A stretch of 64,000 bases of DNA from Ardenticatenaceae bacterium (GCA_020634245.1 JACKCC010000022.1:56048-120047), one strand, 5' to 3'. Positions 7,877-17,388 are shown, counted from the stretch's first letter. The notes: generated from the letters alone by a model not told the origin. Program-made: numbers and translations.

Positions 7877-9070
7877 TCAATCACATGGCTGATAATAGCC
7901 GCGCAAATTCAGTTGTTCCCGGCTTTGCAGCGTGCCAGTTATGCCGCCGTCGGGCACGGCCATCACGCCGCTGCCGGCGAAGTAGGGAAAGTCAAACTGT
8001 ACCGGATCACCAGCCTGCAAGCCGGGCAGAGGCATTAGCCGGGCGGTTAGTGGTTTATCCAATCGGCTGGCCAGCGCAGCCACGTCCAGTAAAATGCCGC
8101 CCAAACTGGCCGTATCAACATCGCCGGGCAGGGGAATCGTGTCCAATCCCACGCCACAAACGGCCGCATACCCCAACAAATCGTTAACCGTGATTTGGCC
8201 TTCACCAGCTCGCAGTGCCAAAACCGAATCCTCCAGCACAGGCAGCATCAAACCGGAGAAGCCGCAGCGGGGGAAATTCGCTCGATCGATGGCTTCGGTG
8301 ATGAAGGCGGCGGCGAACAAACTGCCCGGTGCACCGACATGGGGCAGTCCCAGCGCCTCCATCGCTCCGGCCAGGCTCTGGGCGCCGGTCGGGTAAGGCG
8401 CCAGGGAGAAGTCGAGGCCGTGGAAGGGGATGTGGAAAGTGTTGGCGAGGGTAACGGCCGTACTCACCATTTCTTCCGCCGCCTTCTCAATCGCCGCCAC
8501 CAGATTAGCTCGTGCCTCGGCCAGCGTCTGTGCTGACTGGATGGCATTCAGGGCCAAATCAGCCGCTTCCACGGCGATGGCGAATGTTGGCGGCCCGCCA
8601 GCGTGGTAGGCGACAGGGAAGAAGGGCGAACCGGGCGGGCAGTTGGCCAGCGCCGCCAGGTAGAGGTTGCCAAAGCCGTTGGGCTGGATGGTGCTGACCT
8701 GCTGGATGATTTGGGCGGTGTGGTGGATGCGGTGGAGGTCGATACGGCCGTTCTCATCAGCAATCTCAATCGAAGCAAACAATACGTCGGTTGCTGCCAG
8801 TAAGTCGGGGATGTGGTCTACCCAATCGGCCGGATGGCTGAGTTTCACCGGTCCCAGGCTGATGTAGTCGGCGCCGACGGACTGCCATTTTGCGGCAAAA
8901 TCGGAGGCTGCGATAGCTGCCCCCTCCCACCAATCGGGGAAGGGCGGCAGGGCCAGCCGCACCGTCTGCACCGGAAAGGTGAAGGCGGTGCGGGCGGCAG
9001 CATAAAAGCGGGCGGTTAATTCAGGATCAAAATTGGGGTCACAAAACAGGGTAACAGAGCGGATTTCCAT
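7877..9070 (-). CDS. DUF711 family protein
   Basis: The 397-residue sequence (starts MEIRSVTLFCDPNF, contains GLDFSLAPYP and CGFSGLMLPVLEDSVLA) matches the pattern of DUF711/UPF0210 proteins, a glycyl-radical-enzyme-like fold family of unknown reaction. The length is near that of the shorter family members. No glycyl-radical loop is obvious. The gene is convergent with the Mop-like gene and downstream of the TPR lipoprotein on the same strand, with a 124-nt gap. Function unknown; cytoplasmic by lack of a signal peptide. Confidence 0.8.
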   Translation of the reverse strand: MEIRSVTLFCDPNFDPELTARFYAAARTAFTFPVQTVRLALPPFPDWWEGAAIAASDFAAKWQSVGADYISLGPVKLSHPADWVDHIPDLLAATDVLFASIEIADENGRIDLHRIHHTAQIIQQVSTIQPNGFGNLYLAALANCPPGSPFFPVAYHAGGPPTFAIAVEAADLALNAIQSAQTLAEARANLVAAIEKAAEEMVSTAVTLANTFHIPFHGLDFSLAPYPTGAQSLAGAMEALGLPHVGAPGSLFAAAFITEAIDRANFPRCGFSGLMLPVLEDSVLALRAGEGQITVNDLLGYAAVCGVGLDTIPLPGDVDTASLGGILLDVAALASRLDKPLTARLMPLPGLQAGDPVQFDFPYFAGSGVMAVPDGGITGTLQSREQLNLRGYYQPCD

Positions 9071-9194
9071 GCTGGAAATGTACTCGGTTTCGCTGGCTTT
9101 GCCAAAGGGCTGATGTTGTCACCCTTTTTGAGGTGTATTTTGATGGCGCCATCTTCCAACTGCCAATCAAAGGTGTTGGACAGTTAGCCTTGAT

Positions 9195-10865
9195 TTATTT
9201 CAAATCATTCAACAAAGCTTCAGCTTGCGCCTGTAAATCTGGGGGTAGCCCCAAGGACATACCCGTTTCAACGTAAGAAATAGCTTGTTCATTGTTGCCC
9301 TCTACCGCATAAAACATGCCACGAAAGAAGTACACGACACCATCTTGCGTTCCGAGAGCGATAGCCTGGTCGAAATCGGCTAACATATTGGAAACATCGT
9401 TTGCCATGCCGTAAACAAAACCACGTGCGCTGTAATAATATGGATTTTGTGGTGCCAGCGCGATGGCTTGACTGTAGGCATCAATGGCAGATGTCCACTG
9501 CTGCTGCTGGGCATAGCTTTCACCGAGATTGTAGTAATCTTGGGCTGTCGCCGATGTTGTGGCTGTGTCGCTGCCCGTATTGGTTGTTGGTGGCGGTGGG
9601 GGTGGCTCTTCGCCGCGCAGTTCGGCCATGATGGTTGGCGTGAACGGATTTTGCCCATTTTGCATTTGCACGATCCAATCGGCCCGCTGCTCCCGGATGG
9701 CAGCTAATTCAGGGCTGCTGCTGTTTTCCAGGTCGGCAACAACGAATTCAAAATCGGCAATGGCGGCTTCATAGTTGCCTAATAAGCCGTAGGCTACGCC
9801 GCGGCTGTCCATCGAGGATGGGGCTGGTTCCAGGGCGATGGATTGGTAGCAGTAGGGCAGGGCCAGTTCGGGCTGTTCGGTAATGGCGTAATCCCAGCAG
9901 AGGTTGTTGAGGATGGCGGGATCGTCGTTTTGAGTGGCAACGGCCGTTTCATAATCAACAATGGCCGCCTCATAATCGCCCAGGTTGTCGTAAGCATCGG
10001 CGCGAGCCACGATGACCGCATACTGTAATATCGAAGGCGGATTGAGAGCCAGTATGTCCGTATAATGGGCGACGGCCGTTTCATAATCCCCAGCTTGGTA
10101 TGCTTCTTCGGAAACATAGTAAAGCTCAAAGACCTGCACCATTAAATCAACATAGGTTTGTGCCCAGTCGGCCAGATTTTTGCCGTGCTGCTCGTTGTAA
10201 ACCAGCTGGAGGTCTTTGTTAAACAGTTCCTCCGTGCCGCGGATATCATTCACGATCATCCAATCAACGAATAAAATATAGAGATTGCTCAAGTTAGCGG
10301 CCGTTTCCTCATCCATTTCCAGCGTTAAGCTCGCAATACGACCTTCATCTGTCATGGTAAAGTGGAATTGATTATAGACCAGCGGCCCTTCCCATTCGCT
10401 TATCTCTTCCTGAATGATCGGCAGCCATTCATTGGTAACGGTTGCTTCGCAAGCAACGGCCGTTGCCTTAACCTGGCAATTCTCTACGGTAAACTGGCTG
10501 CCAGCACCCTGAGAATAAGCCACAAAATCGGCCATGGTTTCCACAAAGATGGGCGCGTCGCCTTCCACAATGACGGCCGTATCATCGGCCAGATAATCCG
10601 ATACATCTTCGCCCTGGTTTAGTGCGGCAACAAATTCTTCGACTACGGCAACATAGTTGATGGGCGTTGGCGTGGGTTCGGGTGTAGCGGTGGGTGGGAT
10701 GGGGGTGTTGGTGGGCACGGCCGTTTCTGTTGGTGGGATAGAGGTGGCGGTGGGGGGAACGGCCGTTCCCCCCATAATATCCTCCCCGGTCGGGCCGGCG
10801 CACCCGACACATAACAATGCAGCTAATACGATACATACCAGGCAGTAAAATCGTTTGAGTTTCAT
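9195..10865 (-). CDS. TPR-containing lipoprotein
   Basis: The 556-residue product has a lipoprotein signal (lipobox VGC, Cys22), a short Pro/Thr stalk (about residues 35-65), a nuclear-transport-factor-like region (about 70-210, with FVAALNQGEDVSDYL), then tetratricopeptide repeats (A-Y-x-A-G-D-Y-E-T-A units from about 250 to the end), interrupted by a Pro-rich linker near residue 420. TPRs act as protein-binding scaffolds; here they would face outward from the membrane. It begins 13 nt after the glycerophosphodiesterase gene and is probably cotranscribed with it and the amidase. No enzyme activity is visible. Confidence 0.85.
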   Translation of the reverse strand: MKLKRFYCLVCIVLAALLCVGCAGPTGEDIMGGTAVPPTATSIPPTETAVPTNTPIPPTATPEPTPTPINYVAVVEEFVAALNQGEDVSDYLADDTAVIVEGDAPIFVETMADFVAYSQGAGSQFTVENCQVKATAVACEATVTNEWLPIIQEEISEWEGPLVYNQFHFTMTDEGRIASLTLEMDEETAANLSNLYILFVDWMIVNDIRGTEELFNKDLQLVYNEQHGKNLADWAQTYVDLMVQVFELYYVSEEAYQAGDYETAVAHYTDILALNPPSILQYAVIVARADAYDNLGDYEAAIVDYETAVATQNDDPAILNNLCWDYAITEQPELALPYCYQSIALEPAPSSMDSRGVAYGLLGNYEAAIADFEFVVADLENSSSPELAAIREQRADWIVQMQNGQNPFTPTIMAELRGEEPPPPPPTTNTGSDTATTSATAQDYYNLGESYAQQQQWTSAIDAYSQAIALAPQNPYYYSARGFVYGMANDVSNMLADFDQAIALGTQDGVVYFFRGMFYAVEGNNEQAISYVETGMSLGLPPDLQAQAEALLNDLK

Positions 10866-10878
10866 CTTGAGCCTCTTC

Positions 10879-11730
10879 TTAGCGATTCAAAACATCGCCT
10901 AACATCAACGGATCGTTGGTCATCAAGCCATCTACGCCAAATGCCAACATCGTCCGCATCATCATGGGATTCTCCAGAACGCCAAACCAGACGTATACCT
11001 CTCGCCCTGCGCGGTGCGCTTCACGAACCAGCCACGGATTAACGAGCAGCATTTCCGCCATCGGGCAGAGCACTGGCGCGTCTCCCGGCGGCGCGCTGGC
11101 GTCAACCTCCCACCACAACCGGTACAAAGGACAGGCGACTACAGCGGCATTCGCCCGATGCAAGTTCTCTACCGCCTCCATCTCAAACGATTGGAATACC
11201 GTCTGTGACAAATAATCCGCTTCGACAACGGCGTTGACCATCTCCGTTTCCACGTTGGGATAAAGGGAGGGGGATTTTGCTTCCGGCAGCAACCCGACAT
11301 TTACATCCTTTGCCAGGGCAATCACCTCTTCAAAAGTGGGTATCTGCTCGCCGTTTCCGGCATCCAAAGCGCGGAGCTGCTCTAGGGTAAAGTCACCCAC
11401 GTTCCCGACGCCATTCGTTGTCCGATCAACGGTCTCATCGTGAATGACGACGAGTACGCCATCCTGAGTACGTTGTACGTCCATCTCCAGCCAGTCAGCA
11501 TCCATCTCAACGGCATGACGGAAGGCAGCCATCGTATTTTCGGGGTTATAGTCTGCCCCGCCCCGGTGGGCAATGAGTTGTGGATTGGCCGGCAGCGGGC
11601 CGCGCAGCAAGAAATAGAGCGCGTAGTAAAACGCGAGTGCTAACAGGATAACCGGAAAAACTAAACATTCGCGCCGTCTCCGTCGTTTGGGAGGCGGCGA
11701 ACTCACTGAGAGATTTTTTTGATCGTTCAT
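10879..11730 (-). CDS. Glycerophosphodiester phosphodiesterase, membrane-anchored
   Basis: The protein (283 residues) has one N-terminal membrane segment (about residues 22-42) after a basic stretch, then a GDPD domain: AHRGG, NPENT, LEMDVQRTQDG and VIHD, which contain the catalytic His pair and metal-binding Glu/Asp residues. These enzymes cleave glycerophosphodiesters from phospholipids into glycerol-3-phosphate and an alcohol. The anchor places the catalytic domain outside the cytoplasm. Its ATG overlaps the amidase stop codon by 4 nt (ATGA), showing translational coupling. Confidence 0.93.
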   Translation of the reverse strand: MNDQKNLSVSSPPPKRRRRRECLVFPVILLALAFYYALYFLLRGPLPANPQLIAHRGGADYNPENTMAAFRHAVEMDADWLEMDVQRTQDGVLVVIHDETVDRTTNGVGNVGDFTLEQLRALDAGNGEQIPTFEEVIALAKDVNVGLLPEAKSPSLYPNVETEMVNAVVEADYLSQTVFQSFEMEAVENLHRANAAVVACPLYRLWWEVDASAPPGDAPVLCPMAEMLLVNPWLVREAHRAGREVYVWFGVLENPMMMRTMLAFGVDGLMTNDPLMLGDVLNR

Positions 11731-13232
11731 TGTATTTCACCGGCAACAGGGGGCACCTTATCAAACCAGGGCTGCGCCTGTTCCAACTGCCCTGCCAGCC
11801 GAAACAGTGTTGCCTCATCGGCAAAACGGCCGATAAACTGCATTCCCACCGGCAGCCCATCATCTGTCCACCACAGCGGAACCGACATCGCCGGTTGGCC
11901 GGTGGCGTTGAACAGGGGTGTTGAGGGCGTAAAGCGGAAGGAATCGGCAGCGGCCGTATCCAGCATTTTGAGCGCTTTTAGGACGCTGCCGGCGCGTAAA
12001 CGGCCGATAATTTGCAGCGCCAGCGCCTCCGCTCCGGTAGGCATGACTGTGCCTGATTTCACCGGCGGCTGGGCCAATGTTGGCGTGAGCAGGACATCGT
12101 AGTTGGCGAAAAACTGGTGGATTTGATGGGCCGTGCGCTGCATCGTCCGCATGGCCTGGACAAAGCTGCTGGCCGACATTTCACCGCCCATCAAGCCCAA
12201 AGCCCAGGTGGATTTTTCAAATTGGTCGGGCGTGGGACGTTTGCCAAAGGCGCGGCCGGCTTCGTCAATGTCGGCCCGAATTTCGGCGGCCAGGAAGATC
12301 ATGGCCGCTTTGGCGTATTCCACGCCGTCGATGGGGGGCGCATCTTCGATCAGTTCGTGTCCCAACTCACGGCAGAGGGCGACTGTTTCCTCCAGCCCCT
12401 GGAGACAGGCATCGTCCATCTTGTCGCCCATGAAGGGCACGGCCGTATACGCAATTCTCAACTTTCCCGGATCACGGCCGATTTCTTGAAGGAACGGCCG
12501 TCCATTGCGGGTGATGGCATCGGGGAAATAGGGGTCGGTAACGGCCGTGGCATCCAACATGGCGGCACTATCGCGCACCGAGCGCGTCAGCACATGCTCG
12601 CAGACGAAGCCCTGCCAGGCGTCATAATCGGTGTTGCGCGGGTTGCGGCGGCGCGTTGGCTTTAGCCCAAACAGGCCGCAGCATGAGGCCGGAATGCGAA
12701 TTGAGCCGAGTCCATCCCCGGCGTGGGCCATGGGTACGAAGCGACCGGCCACCGCCGCCGCCGAGCCGCCGCTGGAGCCGCCCACGGTGCGGCTTAAATC
12801 CCAGGGGTTGTTGGTTGTGCCCCATAGTTCGGGTTCGGTAACGGCCGTAATCCCCAGTTCTGGCGTGTTGGTTTTGCCCAACACGACCAATCCCGCTGCT
12901 TTGTAACGCTGCACCAGGATGCTGTCTTGTTGGGGGACGTAATCCTGGAAAAAGCGGCTGCCGCTGCGCATGGGGACGCCCCCATATTCAGCCAACAAAT
13001 CTTTTAGCAGGAAGGGGACGCCGGAAAATTGGGCATCGGAATCAGACGCTTTTGGAGCGGCGGCCCGCGCTTCATCATACATTTTGTGAATCACGGCATT
13101 CAATTGCGGATTACGCGCTTCAATCCGTTCAATTGCCGCTTCAACCAATTCCAGAGAAGAAACTTGACCGGTATGCACCAACTCAGCCAGCCCCAGCCCA
13201 TCAAATTGTTCGTATTCAGGAAAAGTAGACAT
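11727..13232 (-). CDS. Amidase signature family hydrolase
   Basis: The 501-residue enzyme has the amidase-signature core: Lys in PFLLKDLL (about residue 73), the Gly/Ser loop GGSSGGSAAAVA (about 155-166) and the nucleophile serine in GSIRIPASCCGLFGLKPTRRR. The latter resembles 6-aminohexanoate-cyclic-dimer hydrolase-type amidases, but amidase substrates cannot be read from sequence. No signal peptide, so cytoplasmic. It heads a three-gene unit with the glycerophosphodiesterase (4-nt overlap) and the TPR lipoprotein. GGAGAATC lies just upstream of the ATG. Confidence 0.92.
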   Translation of the reverse strand: MSTFPEYEQFDGLGLAELVHTGQVSSLELVEAAIERIEARNPQLNAVIHKMYDEARAAAPKASDSDAQFSGVPFLLKDLLAEYGGVPMRSGSRFFQDYVPQQDSILVQRYKAAGLVVLGKTNTPELGITAVTEPELWGTTNNPWDLSRTVGGSSGGSAAAVAGRFVPMAHAGDGLGSIRIPASCCGLFGLKPTRRRNPRNTDYDAWQGFVCEHVLTRSVRDSAAMLDATAVTDPYFPDAITRNGRPFLQEIGRDPGKLRIAYTAVPFMGDKMDDACLQGLEETVALCRELGHELIEDAPPIDGVEYAKAAMIFLAAEIRADIDEAGRAFGKRPTPDQFEKSTWALGLMGGEMSASSFVQAMRTMQRTAHQIHQFFANYDVLLTPTLAQPPVKSGTVMPTGAEALALQIIGRLRAGSVLKALKMLDTAAADSFRFTPSTPLFNATGQPAMSVPLWWTDDGLPVGMQFIGRFADEATLFRLAGQLEQAQPWFDKVPPVAGEIQ

Positions 13233-13248
13233 GATTCTCCTTCAAGTA

Positions 13249-13304
13249 ATCTTCCCGTAAGTTGCCTAAAAGTAACTTGAAGCGTCAAGAACCTCCGGGA
13301 AGAT
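13249..13304. terminator. Possible hairpin terminator between PAP2 and amidase genes
   Basis: Nine-base arms (13249-13257 and 13296-13304) with a smaller inner AAGTT/AACTT pairing flank the gap between two minus-strand genes. There is no T-run, so a terminator role is only a suggestion. Confidence 0.35.
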
Positions 13305-13315
13305 GGTATTCCAGA

Positions 13316-14239
13316 CTATGCTGGCTCTACGATAGGGGCTAGCCGAATACGGGTAAACAGCCAGGGCGCACCATAGCTAATCCACAATCCCATAAGGGTG
13401 TAGCGCACAAAGCGCAGTTGAATGTAGAGTGGTTCACCTTCTCCCGGAAAAATGGCGCTCAGCCCTAGGTAAATGGCCAGCAGCACAACGATGCCAACAA
13501 CATAGCGGGCGGCTCGCTGCGGCCAGGCGCCATTCACTGAATAGGAGATAAAACGATGGGTCAAGGCCAGGCCGACCCCCAACCCTATCAAGACGGCCAT
13601 CGCCGCAATCGTATCGGCCACCGGATGAATCAACAGCAGCCCCAGAGGCAGCATAACAGCCAAGAGCATCTGCCATTCCAATCGCAGTGTCTCCAGCCAT
13701 CGTTCAATGGGCATCATCAAAGCCAGATAGACGACAATCACGACAGCGCCAATGCCCCAACCGGCTAGCACTTGCGTTGGGAAATGGAGGCCTAAAACAA
13801 GACGGGACAAACCAATCAGCAAAACAAGTACTGCGGCGGTCGCCCAAAACCATCCCCTCTTCACCCAGGCCGCCAACGCGCCCCAAATGGTGATGGACCA
13901 TTGGGCATGACCGCTGGGCATGCCATACCCCTCGCCGTAAATGTAATCGCCCGCCGGATCAACCTGGGCGATGGCGGGGTCGAATTGATACGGCCGTGGC
14001 TGCGCCACCGCGTCTTTGATGTTGACATTCAACACAACAGACAAGAGGTAAAGGATGGTCACGCGCGCCCCCACAGCCCCATCAATGCACCAAAACAGGA
14101 GCGGAAACAGGAGCAGGTAAAATTCCTGGTTGCCCATAAAAGTGAAAACTTGGGCTAAATCGACGCCGGTCGCACCAAAGGCTTGTTGTAAAGCTCGCAT
14201 AAAATCAAGGCCCCATTCAAACGTAGGATTCATTTTCAA
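13316..14239 (-). CDS. PAP2-family membrane phosphatase
   Basis: The 307-residue protein has about eight membrane segments. It carries the three PAP2 signature parts: KDAVAQPRP, YGMPSGHAQW, and GLSRLVLGLHFPTQVLAGW. This family removes phosphate from lipids such as undecaprenyl pyrophosphate or phosphatidate at the outer face of the membrane. In the third motif the usual Asp four residues after His is Gln (HFPTQ), so the charge relay is altered. A GGAGG lies 6-7 nt before the ATG at 14239. Family certain, substrate unknown. Confidence 0.9.
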   Translation of the reverse strand: MKMNPTFEWGLDFMRALQQAFGATGVDLAQVFTFMGNQEFYLLLFPLLFWCIDGAVGARVTILYLLSVVLNVNIKDAVAQPRPYQFDPAIAQVDPAGDYIYGEGYGMPSGHAQWSITIWGALAAWVKRGWFWATAAVLVLLIGLSRLVLGLHFPTQVLAGWGIGAVVIVVYLALMMPIERWLETLRLEWQMLLAVMLPLGLLLIHPVADTIAAMAVLIGLGVGLALTHRFISYSVNGAWPQRAARYVVGIVVLLAIYLGLSAIFPGEGEPLYIQLRFVRYTLMGLWISYGAPWLFTRIRLAPIVEPA

Positions 14240-14335
14240 CCTCCATCAATCTACTCGTTAATTCAATCCAAACAACCACCTTTAGTGAAGGTTTTTGACT
14301 CTATACACAATAAGGATTAGCGTAAGTATTTCAGA

Positions 14336-15328
14336 TCATGCTCCCTTTGTGTTTGGCAAAAACGCCACTAAATCTTCATCTTTAGCCAAAGTCGCCAAGA
14401 AATTTTCTTCGTCAGGTGTTCTTTTTTTCTTGCTCTGGAGTTCTTTAGCGCGTTGCAGTTGTTTGAACTTATCATAACCGTCCAAAGTCTCCCGCAAAAA
14501 TTCAATACTGGCTTGACCGCTTTCCCCTTTTCCTTGTAGTTGGGCAATTAGCTTCGATGTTTTTTGATCAATTTCCCATTCACGGCTTTCTTTCATATCT
14601 CGCTCGATGCCCAAAACCGCGTAACTACAATCTTTAAATTCGTTATCAGCATCATCATTTTTATGGCATACCTTTAACGTGTGTTCAAGAAACAACCCGT
14701 CTTCTTGAGGAGCATTGAAGCACACAAAGTAGCCAGGTTGTAGAAGTTTTCGCCCACTGTTTACCTCAGACAACTCAAGCGTCAATCGCTCGTCTAGGAT
14801 TCGGTCATGGTTGCTAAAGTTTTCTACAAGTTTTGAAAAGGATGGCAATACAAATGAGGTCGCCGCAACATATGGGGCTAGATTTGGGAAAGCTACAGCC
14901 ACATTTTTAGCAGAGGTGACAATAGTATCAACAAAGCCTGTCTCAATTTTATCCACATCATAGATTTGTATTCTCAAAGTGAGTCGCCTTTTCTCTTCGT
15001 TAAAAGCTTTGATGGCAAGCACAGTGTCATTGAAAAAGTCACCTTGCCAGCCAAGGGCAACATTGTTGTTCATGAAATGGAGTCGTTGCACAGGAGGTTC
15101 AGCATCAAACTGGCTCGTGGTTACAATTATTAAATCGTTACCGTCCTTTCGTAACCAGTCTCTGTCTAAATCTTCGCGAATCATGACTCCACGGACGCGC
15201 ACTGTAAGTGGTTGAGCGTTTTTTATGGTTTCACATCCTTTTGTGAACAGTGCATCAAGTCTTGAAGATAGTGCGACTCCATTCTTTGTTATGGTTTCAG
15301 GGGCACCCCACCATTTTTCCTGTGTCAT
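14336..15328 (-). CDS. Unrecognised protein paired with patatin
   Basis: I do not recognise this 330-residue protein. It has no signal peptide or membrane segment. The first ~220 residues are mixed beta strands with hydrophobic alternation (RIQIYDVDKIETGFVDTI, GYFVCFNAPQEDGLFLEHT). The last ~80 residues are helical and highly charged (LQRAKELQSKKKRTPDEE), consistent with a coiled or docking tail. An Asp/Glu/Lys-rich composition and A+T-rich codons set it apart from neighbours. It lies downstream of the patatin gene on the same strand, 121 nt away with a strong hairpin between them. GGAGG sits about 7 nt before the ATG. It may be a partner, regulator or substrate adaptor of the lipase; this is inferred from position only. 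Confidence 0.7.
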   Translation of the reverse strand: MTQEKWWGAPETITKNGVALSSRLDALFTKGCETIKNAQPLTVRVRGVMIREDLDRDWLRKDGNDLIIVTTSQFDAEPPVQRLHFMNNNVALGWQGDFFNDTVLAIKAFNEEKRRLTLRIQIYDVDKIETGFVDTIVTSAKNVAVAFPNLAPYVAATSFVLPSFSKLVENFSNHDRILDERLTLELSEVNSGRKLLQPGYFVCFNAPQEDGLFLEHTLKVCHKNDDADNEFKDCSYAVLGIERDMKESREWEIDQKTSKLIAQLQGKGESGQASIEFLRETLDGYDKFKQLQRAKELQSKKKRTPDEENFLATLAKDEDLVAFLPNTKGA

Positions 15329-15390
15329 TTCAAACCTCCTCGATAGTAGATTCTTGATATCTTTAACTCAAAATACATGTAAGGAAAACA

Positions 15391-15426
15391 GGGTGGTACA
15401 GAAACGGTTCCCGTTTTGTACCACCC
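15391..15426 (-). terminator. Strong hairpin between patatin and its partner
   Basis: Arms at 15391-15407 and 15411-15426 pair over 16 bases with one bulged base and a 3-nt loop. On the minus-strand transcript it is followed by TGTTTTCCTT. It would act as a terminator or attenuator after the patatin gene, lowering read-through into the 330-residue gene or processing the joint mRNA. Confidence 0.65.
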
Positions 15427-15449
15427 TATACGGAACCTTATGACTAAAA

Positions 15450-17129
15450 TCATTTATCCCAAGAAGCTATTGGCTTACTACTTAGTTCGGTTAATTTCAA
15501 TGTGCCCGTGAACGGATAGGATTTTGACCATAAAGAATGAGCTACAAGAGCATCTGGTGTGTGATGTTCAAACATTGTGTACCAATGCTTAAACGTAGAC
15601 ACAACCTTTCCGTTGACCTTTATTTCTGGCAAGCAACTAAGATCTCCTCCTGTTTTTTGTACACGAGTTTCAAGGAGTTCGAGTAGCTCGTGTTTATGCT
15701 TACGAACAGAGATGATAAAATCTTTGTTAGGTCTCCAGGACGGGTCTGGAGCGCCTGGAATTGGTCCAATAGCTGGAGCCTTCCAATTAATACTCTTTTC
15801 TTTCAGCCATATCTTCTTACGAAGTTCTGTAATAGCTTTTCTATTTTCAAGAATTGCATTGACACGATTTTTCTCATTGTCGTCTTCTATTTCCGCAGGA
15901 TCCTTAAGATTCATCGCTTCCCAAGCGCTCATGTAACCATCGTCCATTAAAATGCGGATTGAGCCCCTATCCAAATCCAAAGAACTCGCATCACTAATAA
16001 CTGGTGTTTCAGAGAAAATATTGACCCGTTCAATTGAGTCATTGAAGCCATTAGACGGTGCAATTTCGTTGATTAACGATTCACTTTGAAATACAGAAAG
16101 TGTCCGCATGACCACTGAAAAAGGATTAGGTGCTTTTGCCATTGGGCTAACATAAGGCAAAGAACAGACAATTGAGATGATGCGTTTAGGATGCTCACCA
16201 GTGATTTGTTCGAGCATTTCTTTAGCACCTTTAAGGGGCATAGTCTCACGAACACCACCATCTATAAAGTAGTCAACGCCCCCTTTTCCAGTTCTCTCAA
16301 ACCTTCTGGGTTCAAAAAAGAACGGGATTGCCGATGAGGCTTTTGCGCCTTCAATCAGTTCATCTTTCCTTCCCCCTAAAGCGTATTTGACTTCTTGACC
16401 ACTGGTGTCTTGAAAGACGTGTCCGCTTTCATCCATGTAATACAAGTCACCATCGTCATATTGAACCATATACATCCTTAAGGGTAATAAGTGACCGTCC
16501 TCTAAATCCTTGGCAATTTTGGCTTCGATCCTACTAAATGCAGGATTGGCATTGATGACCCCCTTAACACGATTCAGTTTACTAATTGCGTCTGTCAGAG
16601 TTTCTCCTTTTGAAGTGAGAAAAGAAAGGATAGTAAGCACATCAATAAGACCCCTAATCTGTTTAGGATAATCTTTGTTGTTTAGTTCCTTTAACTCCCG
16701 CGGAAGATCAAAGTCCATTTTGAGCAGATCAATTGTGATCCCTGCTGCAGCGAGCTGCATTTTAAACGCATGATATTCTGACGTTTCCATAAAAAAGGAA
16801 CTTGTGTTTTTTGCCTCTAAATATGAGTCGGCAAGTAACTCCGCCGCTTTGTCTTTTTTTGCTGCGATGGTTAACGCGTTGATTGCTCCTGTGGATGTAC
16901 CTAACACGCCGACAATATTTAATTCTCTCCAATGCTTTGTTAGGTAATATAGCGCGCCAACTTCAAAAGCCCCTTTAAGCCCTCCACCTGACAGGCATAA
17001 AACAGTCTGAGGCGTTTTTTCCTTTCGCCGACCGACCTTTTCTGCAAAGGGGATGAAATTATTTTTTGTTCTTTCTCTGATACGTTCTAATGTAAGGTTT
17101 TTAGATGAAAGGTTTTCAGATTTAGGCAT
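15450..17129 (-). CDS. Patatin-like phospholipase
   Basis: The 559-residue protein contains the patatin catalytic parts: oxyanion loop SGGGLKG (47-53), nucleophile serine in GTSTG (Ser79) and the dyad aspartate in DGG (Asp290). It should hydrolyse acyl chains from membrane lipids. The ~250 residues after the patatin domain are charged and unrecognised. The ATG at 17129 is chosen because AAGGAG lies 7 nt before it; an in-frame upstream ATG at 17267 would add 46 residues without a ribosome site. No signal peptide, so it would act from the cytoplasm. Patatins serve as membrane-attacking effectors in several immune systems (for example CapV in CBASS), but no cyclase is present here; a housekeeping lipase is also possible. 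Confidence 0.9.
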   Translation of the reverse strand: MPKSENLSSKNLTLERIRERTKNNFIPFAEKVGRRKEKTPQTVLCLSGGGLKGAFEVGALYYLTKHWRELNIVGVLGTSTGAINALTIAAKKDKAAELLADSYLEAKNTSSFFMETSEYHAFKMQLAAAGITIDLLKMDFDLPRELKELNNKDYPKQIRGLIDVLTILSFLTSKGETLTDAISKLNRVKGVINANPAFSRIEAKIAKDLEDGHLLPLRMYMVQYDDGDLYYMDESGHVFQDTSGQEVKYALGGRKDELIEGAKASSAIPFFFEPRRFERTGKGGVDYFIDGGVRETMPLKGAKEMLEQITGEHPKRIISIVCSLPYVSPMAKAPNPFSVVMRTLSVFQSESLINEIAPSNGFNDSIERVNIFSETPVISDASSLDLDRGSIRILMDDGYMSAWEAMNLKDPAEIEDDNEKNRVNAILENRKAITELRKKIWLKEKSINWKAPAIGPIPGAPDPSWRPNKDFIISVRKHKHELLELLETRVQKTGGDLSCLPEIKVNGKVVSTFKHWYTMFEHHTPDALVAHSLWSKSYPFTGTLKLTELSSKPIASWDK

Positions 17130-17388
17130 GTCATTCTCCTTGATATAACTAAGATTTAACTTCTTAAACGAAATAAGGGTTCTATGAGCTTTTATGTGGT
17201 TGAGCCGCAAAGCTATTAACTCACAATGACCTGGTTGAGATGGGAATGAAACGGTTGCAAAAATCAATTACGTCACTCTAATCGCAGCCAATAGTATGCG
17301 TTGATCAAAAGATACAATTTATAGTCTGCGAGGGTACGTCACCCATCTGCGATTTTGTGCGGCTGTGTGCGCGATTGGGCATTCAATA

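Larger units (their letters stand above)
14290..17380. other. Lower-GC, palindrome-free island with patatin and partner gene
   Basis: The segment between the PAP2 gene and the NB-ARC gene is visibly richer in A+T than its neighbours. It contains no ACGGCCGT, while copies occur on average every ~550 bases elsewhere; the flanking copies are at about 13,991 and 17,389. It holds two minus-strand genes and no transposase or integrase. Horizontal acquisition is the simplest reading, but the ends are not defined and no direct repeats were found. Confidence 0.65.

Noticed and set aside
12117..12665. 182-codon plus-strand frame
   Set aside because: Antisense to the amidase core motifs; no ribosome site.
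15450..17129. CBASS system
   Set aside because: The patatin is suggestive, but no CD-NTase cyclase or ancillary CBASS gene is present.
14290..17380. Insertion sequence or prophage carrying the patatin island
   Set aside because: No transposase, integrase, terminal repeats or tRNA target is visible; only composition suggests transfer.
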